The notes below the pieces were generated by a model. The model worked only from the letters and a program-made list of their open reading frames with translations, did no database searches and was not told the DNA's origin. The translations under genes were made by a program, and so were the position numbers. A DNA stretch of 64,000 nucleotides, taken from NCBI GenBank assembly GCA_965112735.1, contig OZ218965.1:310001-374000 (forward strand). The letters run 5' to 3'. How positions within the stretch are numbered: the stretch's first letter is position 1; the number at the start of each line of letters is the position of its first letter. The stretch is from Phaeosaccion multiseriatum. Lineage: Eukaryota > Ochrophyta, other classes. Positions 11,732 to 23,400 of the stretch are shown piece by piece.

Positions 11732-13509
11732 GATCTACTCTCCTCCCACTGTACCTTCGACTTCACTGGATACGGCTACTCCTTCCCGACGCTAAGGAAC
11801 GGGGAGAGCTCGCCAGGGGAAGAGGAGGTAGAGGATTTCGATTCTCGCCGTTACACCAATCGTAGTAAGTCAACAAGTTCAACGCACCACTCTCGCAGCT
11901 TGCTTAGACGAATCCTTAGACTCAACACAATGCTCCTTCCCCATCCTGCCGATAGGGGTGTCTTCTTTGGGGGGAAGATGGAGGTGAGAGCGGCCATGTG
12001 ATGGAGGAGTCTTTTCTTTTCTCGATCTCTCTTGTTTTTGTTTCTGCCACCTCTCTCCGTCTTTGCGTCCCCTCCCTCCTCTCCGTCCTAAGATCTTGTC
12101 CCTCTCCCGTCTCCATCTCCGGGATCTCTTCGTTGCTGCAAGATGCAGACGAAGGACCCTCAACCGCGACCCAGACCTTTGACTCGCATGGCTGGCTGAT
12201 CCTTGCTTGTGCTTGCTTGCGGCCGGCCGGCTGTCAACGTGCTCTCTCCCCTGCCTGCGGCGAAACTAACAACTTAGCCATCACTTCTCGCCCTCTCTCG
12301 TGTCGCTACCCCACTATCCTTCCGCTCTTCCTTCTCAGCTCGACATCGACGGTGAAGACCTTTCACTAGATCCTGAGGCAGCATCGCCAGCAACATCGCC
12401 AGCCATGGCACTGGCCAAGCAGGGCAAGCAGGGGGGGTGGTCTCCCCACCGCCGGGGCCCTTTGTCTCCCCTTTCTCCTGTCACTGCCAGCCCCACCGTC
12501 GCTGTTCCCACTCGCTTTGCCTTCGACGAGGATGGCGTACAGCCCCGGGACTTCCTGCCGGATGCGAGTGACATCTTCTCAACCCCTCAGTCTCGCCAGC
12601 GGCAGGGAGACTCCGGCAGTAGCAGTAGCAGCAGCGGTGAGGGCGTCTAGTACACTTTAAGGGGTGGGGGGGGGAGAAGCTACAGGGCCTTTCGGGTGGT
12701 GGGACTCTTTGCCTCAGCCTGGCTGTGCATCGGACTCTTGCCGTTGTCCGTTGTCACCCCCCTTCCCTGCTGCCCTTCTCTCCCTCCTCGCGGCCACTGA
12801 CTTTGAATGCCATCCCCCTCGCCCCACCAGGAGCCGAAGATGACACCGACGGAGGCAGCAGCAGACAAAGCTGGACCCCGAGGAGCAGTCGAGCGCACTC
12901 CTTGGTCTCCTCCCTCTCCCCGGTGGGCAGGCTGCTGGACTTCAAAATCCCGAGTCCTCGATTCTTCGGCAGTAAGGAGAGGGAGACAGGCACCACTCAA
13001 CCGCCGCCGCTTTCACCTCTCTCCTCCCCGGCAGGCCCGGCAGCTGGGCTGTCTCCAGGGGGGCCATTCTCCCGGGAGTCATTCTCGGGGGGGGGAGGGC
13101 TGGAGTCGCCGAGTCTGCGCCGCGCGAGGAGCCTCAGCACCCACTCAGGCTATTCATTCGAGTCGAGGGATTCCGACGTCGAGTCGGGCCTGGGAAGCAG
13201 CGTCGATGGAAGGGACGCAGAGGAGGAGGGGGAGGAGCAGGCATATGGGCAGGGGCCGAGTGTGTTGGTGGACTTCGAGCTCGATCTGGACAGGTGAGGT
13301 GGGCGACGAGAGCAAGAGAGGAGCAAGGTCTAGAGGAAGAGAGTTTTGCTGGCTTACTTGCTTGTCTGCCTCGCTTACTTGCTTGCTTGCCTGGTAGAGT
13401 CGCTGCGTCTCGCGTAAAGGGAAAGAGGAGTCAGAGTATGAGGGAGAGAGAGACAGACAGAGAACAAAGAGACAAGAGAGAGACGGACGGAGGGAGCAAA
13501 AAGAGAAAG

Positions 13510-13560
<51 letters not shown>

Positions 13561-15510
13561 CACAGACCGAGAGGAAAGAGAGAGAACAAGAGAGAGAGAA
13601 TGTCATTTGACTCGCACGACCCAGCATGCTTGACCCGAGCCCCTTCCCTCTGTTCGCTGCCCGTATGCCCTTCCCCCCATCCACTGCCATCCCGCCTTAG
13701 CATCCTGCTCGACGGAGAGGAGGAGGATGCCTTCTGGGACGGCTTGGCGGTGGAGGCACAGGTTTCCGAGGCTGCACGGATGCACATCAGGAGCACTCAC
13801 AGCAGTGTCAGCCCTCAGAAGCGGAGCAGCGCTGCTGCCTCTCTCATGGCCGCTTCCCACGCATTTCCTTCTGCTGCATCATCCCCCCGGGAGGGCTCTG
13901 CTGCGTCCCCCCGGGAGCTGCAGCGGCCTCAGCTTTCTCCTCCGCCGCCGAGGTATCAATATCACTATCGGACCCAGGGGGGCACCCGCAGTGGTACCCC
14001 CGCCCGGGGCGCAGCAGTCAATCGCCATTCGCCAGTCGATAGTCGTGGCTTGGCGGCCCCAGGGGTGGGGGGCAGCGATGAGGCGTGGGAGAGGCATGTA
14101 GTGCATCCTCATGCCTCCTTGCCATCGGAGGCATTCCCTGCGTCTAACGTGGAGGAGGAAGAGGAGGAGGAGGAGGAGGAGGAGGAGGAGGAGGAGGAGG
14201 AGGAGGAGGAGGAGGAGAGGGGGGAGGGAGGAGGGGAGGAAGGGAGGGAGGGAGAGGAGGAGGAGGAGGAGGAGGAGGAGGAGGAGGAGGAGGGGAGGGG
14301 GGGGGGAGGAGGGGAGGAGAGGAGAGGGGAGGGAGGAGGGGGGGAAGAGAGGGAGGGAGGAGGGGAGGGAGGAGTTGAGGAAGGAAGGGAGGGAAGGAAG
14401 GAAGGAGAGGGTAGCGGAGGGAGTGTGGGCTTTGAGGTGTGGAGACGGAGCGTCCCCGCCGGCAGCATTGGGAGGGGGAAGCTCCAGCAACAGCAGTTGG
14501 TGATACAGCAGCACCAGCAGCAGCAGCAGCAGCAGATGGTGATACAGCAGCACAGGCCTGCAGAGGCGACGCTGGATCAAGCCGCTCTCGACGCCGCCCC
14601 CGTGGTGCAGGTACGCATGTTGGTCGCTCGACCAAAATCCCATCTGTGAGGCGGTCAGAAGATCAATCCGTGAAGCTGACGCGTGTCCTCTAGCCATCGA
14701 TGCGTGTGGTCTCTCAAGATGGCCCACCTTGTGGATCCAAGCTGACTCCCTTGTCCTGACACCTTGTGGATCCAAGCTGACTCCCTTGTCCTGACACCCA
14801 CTGCACTCCCGCCACCCTTAGTCCTGACACCCGCCCGCCCCTTGCTCCCGTCCCAACCCTTGACACCTGACACCTGACACCTGACACCTGACACCTGACA
14901 CCTGACACCTGACACCTGACACCTGACACCTGACACCAGGCCGTGCGAGCGGCGGAGGCGCGTGTGGAGCGCGCGTTGCAGTTCCAAGACGAGATCAGCG
15001 ACGAGTACCTGGAGGTAAGTAAGCTTACGTAAGCTTACCACTTCAGTACGTACCCGTACGTAATTTGCCAGCCTGGGTGTGTGGGGGAGGGGTTCCGAGA
15101 CACTCTGAAAGGAGCGCACCGCTGGAACGCGGCTCGAGCCGTCCCCGCTGTGCCCATATGCCTGCCCACCGCTTCAATATGGGTAGGTACTCAAGTGCGT
15201 CCCTCATCTCCATCCACTGCCATCCCCCCGCCCGCCCAGGTGCTGCTCTGGTTGCTGGGGCTGAGTCTGCTTGCCGTGTTGGCTCTTCAGGTGGTCGGGC
15301 TTCAGCACCGTGTGTGGACCATCGCTAGGTGTGTATGTACCTTGACCGTTACCCCACCCTGACCCTGACCCTGATCCTGGCCCTCACCCTCACCCTCATC
15401 CTCACCCTTACACTCACCCTCACCCCCATCCTCATCCTCACCCTCACCCTCACCCTCACCTTCACCTTCACCTTCACCTTCACCTTCACCTTCACCCTCA
15501 CCCTCACTCT

Positions 15511-15571
<61 letters not shown>

Positions 15572-16356
15572 TCGCTCTCACCCTCATCTTCTCACTCTCA
15601 TCCTCTCACTCTCACCCTCACTCCCCCCCTCACCCTGCTCCTGCCGCTGCCTCTGACCATGACCAGATACGCGGTGCTGGCTTTGAGCGTGCCCGTGCTG
15701 GGCGTGGTGGTGGCCTATTGCTTCGAGAGCAGCCGCGGCGGTCAGGAAGTCACGGTGAGTGGGTGCCTGTGCATGTGTGTGTGTGTGTGTGCGTGTGTGC
15801 GTGTGTGAGGACGTGTGTGTGCGTGTGTGAGAGCGTGTGTGTGCGTGTGTGAGTGCGTGCGTGCATGTGTGAGGGAGTGGGCGGGGAGGGGGTGGTTGGG
15901 TGGCTGGGTGGCTGGGTGGGTGGGTGGATAGGCGGATGGACAGCTGCGCCTTCTACCTTCTTCCTCCCTTCTTGCGCCCCCTTTCCTTGCAGCGGTGCGG
16001 GACACACTGTAAAGTTGCGGAGGGGGGGTATGATACCCAATCTATCCTGCCCACTCATACCCAAACAATGAGAGGGCACGATACCCAATTAATCCTACCC
16101 ACTCATACCCAAACAATGATACCCACTCATCTCCTTCGCCCCGCTGACTGAGTGCCCTTTGTCTTGTGCCTCCTGTCCTCTTGGGCTGCTTGGACTTACT
16201 GTCCCCCCCAACCACACCGAACAGGGCGCCGTGCTGGCGAGAGACCGAGCGAAGAAGAAGGCACTGGCGGCTGGCTTCGCGCTCAAGAGCTTCGCGCTCA
16301 ACAAGGTCACAACTGACGACCCGCGAAGACCGAAAGCAGAGGGCAAGGACCTCTGA
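11732..16356 (+). CDS. Low-complexity protein with two C-terminal membrane helices (5' end uncertain)
   Basis: Proposed exons: (?)11732-11983, 12339-12636, 12831-13293, 13701-14610, 14940-15014, 15240-15328, 15667-15754, 16225-16356. Phases agree at every junction. The N-terminal ~650 residues are Ser/Pro-rich with a long Glu tract (14149-14300) and a Gln run. A short coil (AVRAAEARVERALQFQDEI) precedes two hydrophobic segments, each on its own exon (LLWLLGLSLLAVLALQVVGL and YAVLALSVPVLGVVVAYCF). The tail is basic and ends KAEGKDL. It is probably a membrane protein with a hairpin anchor. I recognise no family. The first exon has no ATG in frame; an ATG at 11538 with donor at 11556 would fit the phase but overlaps the start of the minus-strand neighbour. 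Motif A (QQLVIQQH) and motif C (QAYGQG) are translated within it. Confidence 0.65.
14149..14410. repeat. (GAG)n/(GGGA)n array inside a coding exon
   Basis: GAG trinucleotides, then GGGA units, are translated as poly-Glu and Glu/Gly inside exon 13701-14610. The frame stays open through it and resumes ordinary sequence (GFEVWRRSVPAG), so the array is probably coding. Confidence 0.75.
14491..14551. repeat. Two copies of motif A inside poly-Gln codons
   Basis: CAGCAGTTGGTGATACAGCAG (about 14491-14511) and CAGATGGTGATACAGCAG (about 14533-14550) are embedded in CAG repeats and translated as QLVIQ and QMVIQ. Confidence 0.9.
14860..14939. repeat. CTGACAC heptamer array ending at a 3' splice site
   Basis: About ten tandem copies of CTGACAC end directly in the acceptor CACCAG at 14934-14939 of the intron 14611-14939. 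Each copy contains CTGAC, which fits the eukaryotic branch-point consensus. Two copies of a ~38-bp unit (CCTTGTGGATCCAAGCTGAC...) lie just upstream at about 14727-14800. Confidence 0.85.
15352..15650. repeat. (CACCCT)n hexanucleotide array in an intron
   Basis: About 300 bp of CACCCT and related hexamers (CACCTT, CATCCT) occupy most of the intron 15329-15666. It resembles a degenerate telomeric repeat, but the unit has no fixed TTAGGG-type form. Confidence 0.85.
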
Positions 16357-17600
16357 GCTGAGCTGAGCTGAGTGAGTGAGATGAGAGCATGTTTTGGACG
16401 CGCGCGTCTCGGCCGGTGTTGTCGGTGTCGGTCTGGCACTTGCTAGAGAGAGAGAAGCTACAGAGAGAGAGAGAGAGAGAGAGGTCGGCCGTTGAAAGCG
16501 ATTGTGTGTGTAGTAGGATTCAGTATCAACTACTGATCTCCGTTCATTTTTAATGTCGAACATACACAGAACAGAACGTCAAATCAAGAGGTCGAACTGA
16601 AGCAACGCGGCGGTTCACTGGCGCTGTGGATTCGCTTTCTCAAAGTCCGTGTGTGTGTTGATGTGTTGATGAGTTGATGTGTTGATGTGTTGATGTGTTG
16701 ATGAGTTGATGAGTTGATGAGTTGATGTGTTGATGTGTTGATGTGTTGATGTGTTGATGTGTTGATGGAGTTGATGTGTTAATGTGTTGATGACGATACT
16801 ATGCATAGACTCCATAGCATCGCAACAGGGCGCCGATGCTCGCACGTGCCCACACGGGCTCCCTGACCGGGTTTGATTTGGTTTTGAGCCCGTCTACCAA
16901 TGGTCCTATGGTCCAATGGAGGACCAATGCCCAAGCAAGAGAGCCTGGCACGCAGTAGGAATCTATAGCAGATAGAGAGAGGGTGCCTCGGTGCCCCACT
17001 CGCTCGGCTGGCTGGGCTCTCTTTGGGGCTCTCGTGGCTTGCCCGTATGCCCGTATGTGCGGCCTTGTGTCTTTGGACTCTCTCCTCTGTTGGCTCTCTC
17101 TGCGGCTCTGCAGCTCAGCGACTCTGCCCACGAGAACTCCGAGGTGTCGCTTGACCCCATCCTTCCTGTACCGCGTGCCCACTGCTGCATCACCAACTGC
17201 TGCATCACCAACTGCTGCATCATCAGCTGCTGCACTGCCCCTGCCCACTGATCCTGACTGACTGACCCGTGAAGCGAGGAGGCGGAGCGAGGTTGGGGGG
17301 GGGGGAGGAGGCATAAGCAAATAAGTCAACTAAGGAAGTGTTTGTTGCAGCAGGCGGCGTCGGTTCAGCCAAGAAGTAGTGTGGCCGTCTGCATTGAATA
17401 AGTTAAAAGACTTCCAACGATCGTACCTTCCCCTTCCCCCCCGACGAAGCACAAATAGAAGAGCCCCTCCTTCAGAGTCTCGATGTTCGTGTTACAGTCT
17501 CGATATTCGTGTGGCAAAGAGTCTCGATATTCGTGTTGCGTAGAGAACAGGGTCGCTCCGTCGTCGGATATCAGCCGCTGCCCTTGCACCGTTGTGCAGA
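16357..17600. other. Intergenic region with repeat islands; no gene recognised
   Basis: It holds the 3' flank of the two-helix membrane gene, a (GA)n tract near 16446-16485, the GTTGATGTGTTGATG repeat (16650-16795), and a triplet of motif-A-like GCTGCATCACCAACT units (17178-17232). Open frames here are short and shift between repeats. Confidence 0.6.
16650..16795. repeat. GTTGAT(GTGTTGAT)n tandem repeat
   Basis: About 145 bp built from TGTTGATG and GAGTTGATG units (period 8-10 bp). It lies between genes and has no coding interpretation. Confidence 0.85.
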
Positions 17601-18870
17601 GCTCCAGCCTGGAGATGGGATGTCGAGCTCCAGCCTCGAGATGGGATGTCGAGCTCCAGCCTCGAGATGGGGTGTCGAGCTCCAACCTCGAGATGAGATG
17701 ACGAGCTCCAATATGAGATGACGAGCTCCAACCTCGAGATGGGATGTCGAGCTCCAGCCTCGAGATGGGATGTCGAGCTCCAGCCTCGAGATGAGATGAC
17801 GAGCTCCAGCCTCGAGATGAGATGTCGAGCTCCAACCTCGAGATGAGATGACGAGCTCCAACCTCGAGATGAGATGACGAGCTCCAAAGCTCCAGCCTCG
17901 AGATGAGATGATCTCGAGATGGGATGTCGAGCTCCAGCCTCGAGATGAGATGACGAGCTCCAGATGAGATGACGACCTCCAACCTCGAGATGAGATGACG
18001 AGCTTCAACCTCAAAAATAAAAAAACGAGCTCCAGCCAATAGATGAGATGACGAGCTCCAACCTCGAGATGAGATGACGAGCTCCAGCCTCGAGATGAGA
18101 TGACGAGCTCCAACCTCAAAAATAAAAAAGGGCTCCAGCCAATAGATGAGATGACGAGCTCCAGCCTCGAGATGAGATGACGAGCTCCAGCCTCGAGATG
18201 AGATGACGAGCTCCAACCTCAAAAATAAAAAAACGAGCTCCAGCCAATAGATGAGATGACGAGCTCCAGCCTCGAGATGAGATGACGAGCTCCAGCCTCG
18301 AGATGAGATGACGAGCTCCAACCTCAAAAATAAAAAACGAGCTCCAGCCAATAGATGAGATGACGAGCTCCAGCCTCGAGATGAGATGACGAGCTCCAGC
18401 CTCGAGATGAGATGACGAGCTCCAACCTCAAAAATAAAAAAACGAGCTCCAACCTCGAGATGAGATGACGAGCTCCAGCCTCGAGATGAGATGACGAGCT
18501 CCAACCTCAAAAATAAAAAAACGAGCTCCAACCTCGAGATGGGATGTCGAGCTCCAGCCTCGAGATGAGATGACGAGCTCCAGCCTCGAGATGAGATGAC
18601 GAGCTCCAGCCTCGAGATGAGATGACGAGCTCCAGCCTCGAGATGAGATGACGAGCTCCAACCTCGAGATGAGATGACGAGCTCCAACCTCGAGATGAGA
18701 TGACGAGCTCCAACCTCGAGATGAGATGTCGAGCTCCAACCTCGAGATGAGATGACGAGCTCCAGCCTCGAGATGGGATGTCACTCTCCAACCTCGAATG
18801 ACGAGCTCCAGCCTCGAGACGAGATGACGAGCTCCAGCCTCGAGATGGTACGTCGAGCTCCAACCTCACC
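17600..18870. repeat. 26-bp minisatellite, about 1.27 kb
   Basis: The basic unit is GACGAGCTCCAGCCTCGAGATGAGAT, with variants (AACCTCGAG; GGGATGTCGAG). Between about 18000 and 18530 a longer variant occurs, in which CAACCTCAAAAATAAAAAA and CCAATAGATGAGAT replace the standard halves. This variant alternates with two standard units to make a higher-order repeat of roughly 105 bp. Because 26 is not a multiple of 3, a long stop-poor minus-strand frame cycles through all three phases of the unit; I treat it as an artefact. Confidence 0.95.
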
Positions 18871-18885
18871 ACACGCCCAGAGAGT

Positions 18886-19074
18886 ACACATCATGCTCAA
18901 ACGTGGCATCAGCACCGCCCACACAATCCCAGTCCATGCTGGAGTCTTACACATCATGCTCAAACGTGGCATCAGCACCGCCCACACAATCCCAGTCCGT
19001 GTTGGAGTCTTACACATCATGCTCAAACGTGGCATCAGCACCGCCCACACAATCTCAGTCCGTGTTGGAGTCTT
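18886..19074. repeat. 63-bp tandem triplicate
   Basis: Three nearly identical 63-bp copies begin ACACATCATGCTCAAACGTG, differing at only a few positions. It directly abuts the 26-bp minisatellite. The length is a multiple of 3, so frames stay open, but no coding signal extends beyond it. From 19075 to 19315 nothing is recognised. Confidence 0.9.
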
Positions 19075-19315
19075 CTCTGGCTGTGCATGTGCATCGGGGC
19101 GCTGTGTGGGTGTGTGTCAGCAGGGCTCTGGCAACGCCGACAGTGCACTACCCACCGCCGTCTCGCAGCGGAAACCGGGGCTCGCTCCGAGCCTGCCCAC
19201 AGCGTTGCGCGAATGGGCAGATATGCCTCCAAAGGGAAGATGTGCCTTCAAACTGCCTCCCCTCATGAGGGTGCACCAGGCACCAAGCAGGCACCACGGG
19301 CGGCTGGCTCCTGGC

Positions 19316-20052
19316 TCAGAACCTTACGACCGCTTCGTCAACTTCAACGCCCAGAGTCTTGAAACGTCCTGCCCCTAGCTCTGTAGCTCGGCGAAGCTGC
19401 TCCTCAAGCTCGACGATCTTCCTGTCGCTTTCTTGTAGTTTTGCTCTCAGAGCTTTTACTTCAGCGTCTCTCTCTGCGCTCTTAAGCTCGGCGACCCTGT
19501 CTCTCTCCCGTAGTTCTTCTCTCAGAGCTTTCACTTCACCATTTTTCTCTGCGCTCTTGAGCTCGGTGACCCTGTCTCTTTCCCGTCTCTCTTCTCTCAG
19601 AGCTTTCACTTCAGCATCTCTCTCTTCCACCGCACGGTCCCTCGCTTCCACCGCACGGTCCCTCTCTTCCAGCGTTGCTCTCAAGGCTCTGAGCTCACCA
19701 TCTCTCCCCTCCCGCGGTGATCGAAACTCTCCCACCTCACGATTCCTCCCTCCCGTTGCTGCTCTTTTATTGAAGCCTCTGAGCTTTCCATACATGCCTC
19801 CTCGTGGGTAGGCTCGTATAGCTCTGATCTCATCCTCCCTCACTTGCGGCGTTGGTCGCGAAGCTCCCACATCATCGCCTCCTTCGTGAAGCGTTGCTCG
19901 TAAGACTCGAAGTTCGCCGTCTTTCTGCCCCAGTGCCGCTCGCATTCCACCAAGCTCCCCCTCCCTCTGCCCCAGTGCCACTTTCAAAACTCTAAGTTCC
20001 TCCTCTCTTAAAACTCTCAGTTCCTCCTCCGTCTCTCCTTGCGATGTTGCTC
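19316..20052 (-). CDS. Coiled-coil protein, probable 3' exon
   Basis: A 245-codon minus-strand frame ends at TGA (19316-19318). It consists of Glu/Arg/Leu-rich repeats: REEELRVLKVALGQREGEL near the start, then ERDAEVKALREELRERDRV-type units repeated about three times, ending VELEEQLRRATELGAG. Codon-level periodicity and absence of stops suggest a real coiled-coil exon. No ATG is suitably placed at its 5' end; a plausible acceptor (GTGTCTCAG) precedes position 20052 and would bring in phase 1, so upstream exons are expected but not found before the large satellite begins. Confidence 0.5.
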
Positions 20053-20122
20053 CTGAGACACTCACATCAGCCTGTGTCCGTGGGGTACTCTTTTAGAGGA
20101 GATGCAGGGGTGGGTGCGGCGA

Positions 20123-20249
20123 AGGAGGAGGAGGAGGAGGAGGAGGAGGAGGAGGAGGAGAAGGAGGAGGAGGAGGAGGAGGAGGAGGAGGAGGAGGAGG
20201 AAGAGGAGGAGGAGGAGGAGGAGGAGGAGGAGGAGGAGGAGGAGGAGGC
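20123..20249. repeat. (GAG)n trinucleotide array
   Basis: About 125 bp of nearly pure GAG/AGG units between the coiled-coil exon and the large satellite. The poly-Glu and poly-Arg frames are artefacts. Confidence 0.95.
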
Positions 20250-20410
20250 GCGAAGGAGGCGTCAGTGCTGCAGAAAGAGCCGGGACTGCTCTGACTCCAT
20301 ATTATTCTAAACGAATACATCTGTCGTCAAGCATTTGCTCCCAAGACCGGCATATCCACCTCCTTCGCCTCTGATGAACGCTGAACGCGCTTTTTCCCCG
20401 TGACGGAAGC

Positions 20411-23400
20411 ATGCACTGCACTCACTACACTCACTCTCTCTCACTGCACTCACTGCACTCACTACACTCACTGCACTCACTCTCTCTCTCACTACACTCA
20501 CTACACTCACTCACTCTCTCACTGCACTCACTGCACTCACTCTCTCTCTCACTGCACTCACTGCACTCACTACACTCACTCTCTCTCTCACTGCACTCAC
20601 TGCACTCACTCTCTCTCTCACTGCACTCACTCTCTCTCTCACTGCACTCACTACACTCACTCTCTCTCTCACTGCACTCACTGCACTCACTACACTCACT
20701 CTCTCTCACTGCACTCACTGCACTCACTACACTCACTCTCTCTCTCACTGCACTCACTACACTCACTCTCTCTCTCACTGCACTCACTGCACTCACTCTC
20801 TCTCTCACTGCACTCACTACACTCACTCTCTCTCTCACTGCACTCACTACACTCACTCACTCTCTCACTGCACTCACTGCACTCACTCTCTCTCTCACTG
20901 CACTCACTACACTCACTCTCTCTCTCACTACACTCACTACACTCACTCTCTCTCTCACTGCACTCACTGCACTCACTCTCTCTCTCACTGCACTCACTAC
21001 ACTCACTACACTCACTACACTCACTACATTCACTCTCTCTCTCACTGCACTCACTACACTCACTCTCTCTCTCACTGCACTCACTCTCTCTCTCACTACA
21101 CTCACTCTCTCACTACACTCACTCTCTCTCTCACTGCACTCACTGCACTCACTACACTCACTCTCTCTCTCACTGCACTCACTACACTCACTCTCTCTCT
21201 CACTGCACTCACTGCACTCACTACACTCACTCTCTCTCTCACTGCACTCACTCTCTCTCTCACTGCACTCACTCTCTCTCTCACTGCACTCACTCTCTCT
21301 CTCACTGCACTCACTGCACTCACTCTCTCTCTCACTGCACTCACTGCACTCACTCTCTCTCACTGCACTCACTGCACTCACTGCACTCACTGCACTCACT
21401 GCACTCACTCTCTCTCTCACTGCACTCACTACACTCACTGCACTCACTACACTCACTGCACTCACTGCACTCACTGCACTCACTCTCTCTCTCACTGCAC
21501 TCACTCTCTCTCTCACTGCACTCACTACACTCACTCTCTCTCTCACTGCACTCACTACACTCACTCTCTCTCTCACTGCACTCACTGCACTCACTCTCTC
21601 TCTCACTGCACTCACTGCACTCACTACACTCACTCTCTCTCTCACTACACTCACTGCACTCACTGCACTCACTACACTCACTCTCTCTCACTGCACTCAC
21701 TACACTCACTCTCTCTCTCACTGCACTCACTGCACTCACTACACTCACTCTCTCTCACTGCACTCACTGCACTCACTACACTCACTCTCTCTCTCACTGC
21801 ACTCACTGCACTCACTCTCTCTCACTGCACTCACTACACTCACTACACTCACTCTCTCTCTCACTACACTCACTACACTCACTCTCTCTCTCACTGCACT
21901 CACTACACTCACTCTCTCTCTCACTGCACTCACTACACTCACTCTCTCTCACTGCACTCACTACACTCACTCTCTCTCTCACTGCACTCACTCTCTCTCT
22001 CACTGCACTCACTGCACTCACTCTCTCTCTCACTGCACTCACTCACTCTCTCACTGCACTCACTGCACTCACTACACTCACTGCACTCACTCTCTCTCTC
22101 ACTGCACTCACTACACTCATTCTCTCTCTCACTGCACTCACTACACTCACTCTCTCTCTCACTGCACTCACTGCACTCACTACACTCACTCTCTCTCTCA
22201 CTGCACTCACTACACTCACTCTCTCTCTCACTGCACTCACTGCACTCACTACACTCACTCTCTCTCTCACTGCACTCACTACACTCACTCTCTCTCTCAC
22301 TGCACTCACTGCACTCACTCTCTCTCTCACTGCACTCACTACACTCACTCTCTCTCTCACTGCACTCACTACACTCACTCTCTCTCTCACTACACTCACT
22401 GCACTCACTACACTCACTCTCTCTCTCACTGCACTCACTACACTCACTCTCTCTCTCACTGCACTCACTGCACTCACTCTCTCTCTCACTGCACTCACTA
22501 CACTCACTCTCTCTCTCACTGCACTCACTACACTCACTCTCTCTCTCACTGCACTCACTACACTCACTCTCTCTCACTGCACTCACTGCACTCACTCTCT
22601 CTCACTGCACTCACTGCACTCACTACACTCACTGCACTCACTACACTCACTACACTCACTACACTCACTCTCTCTCTCACTGCACTCACTACACTCACTC
22701 TCTCTCTCTCTCTCTCACTGCACTCACTGCACTCACTGCACTCACTACACTCACTCTCTCTCTCACTACACTCACTACACTCACTACACTCACTGCACTC
22801 ACTGCACTCACTACACTCACTCTCTCTCTCACTGCACTCACTACACTCACTCTCTCTCTCTCTCTCTCACTGCACTCACTGCACTCACTGCACTCACTAC
22901 ACTCACTCTCTCTCTCACTGCACTCACTGCACTCACTACACTCACTCTCTCTCTCACTGCACTCACTACACTCACTCTCTCTCACTGCACTCACTGCACT
23001 CACTCTCTCTCTCACTGCACTCACTACACTCACTCTCTCTCTCACTGCACTCACTGCACTCACTGCACTCACTCTCTCTCTCACTGCACTCACTGCACTC
23101 ACTACACTCACTCTCTCTCTCACTGCACTCACTGCACTCACTCTCTCTCTCACTGCACTCACTACACTCACTACACTCACTCTCTCTCACTACACTCACT
23201 ACACTCACTCTCTCTCTCACTGCACTCACTGCACTCACTCTCTCTCTCACTGCACTCACTCACTCTCTCACTGCACTCACTGCACTCACTACACTCACTG
23301 CACTCACTCTCTCTCTCACTGCACTCACTACACTCACTCTCTCTCTCACTGCACTCACTACACTCACTCTCTCTCTCACTGCACTCACTGCACTCACTAC

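Noticed and set aside
15991-16032. Extra exon (RCGTHCKVAEGG) in the two-helix membrane gene
   Set aside because: It has a good acceptor, but the only donor leaves phase 2, which puts the terminal exon in the wrong frame; direct joining of 15754 to 16225 keeps phase.
17365-18872. Minus-strand frame of ISSRGWSSSSHLEAGAR repeats up to 440 codons
   Set aside because: It cycles through the three phases of the 26-bp minisatellite, with competing frames of similar length; no start or splice context.
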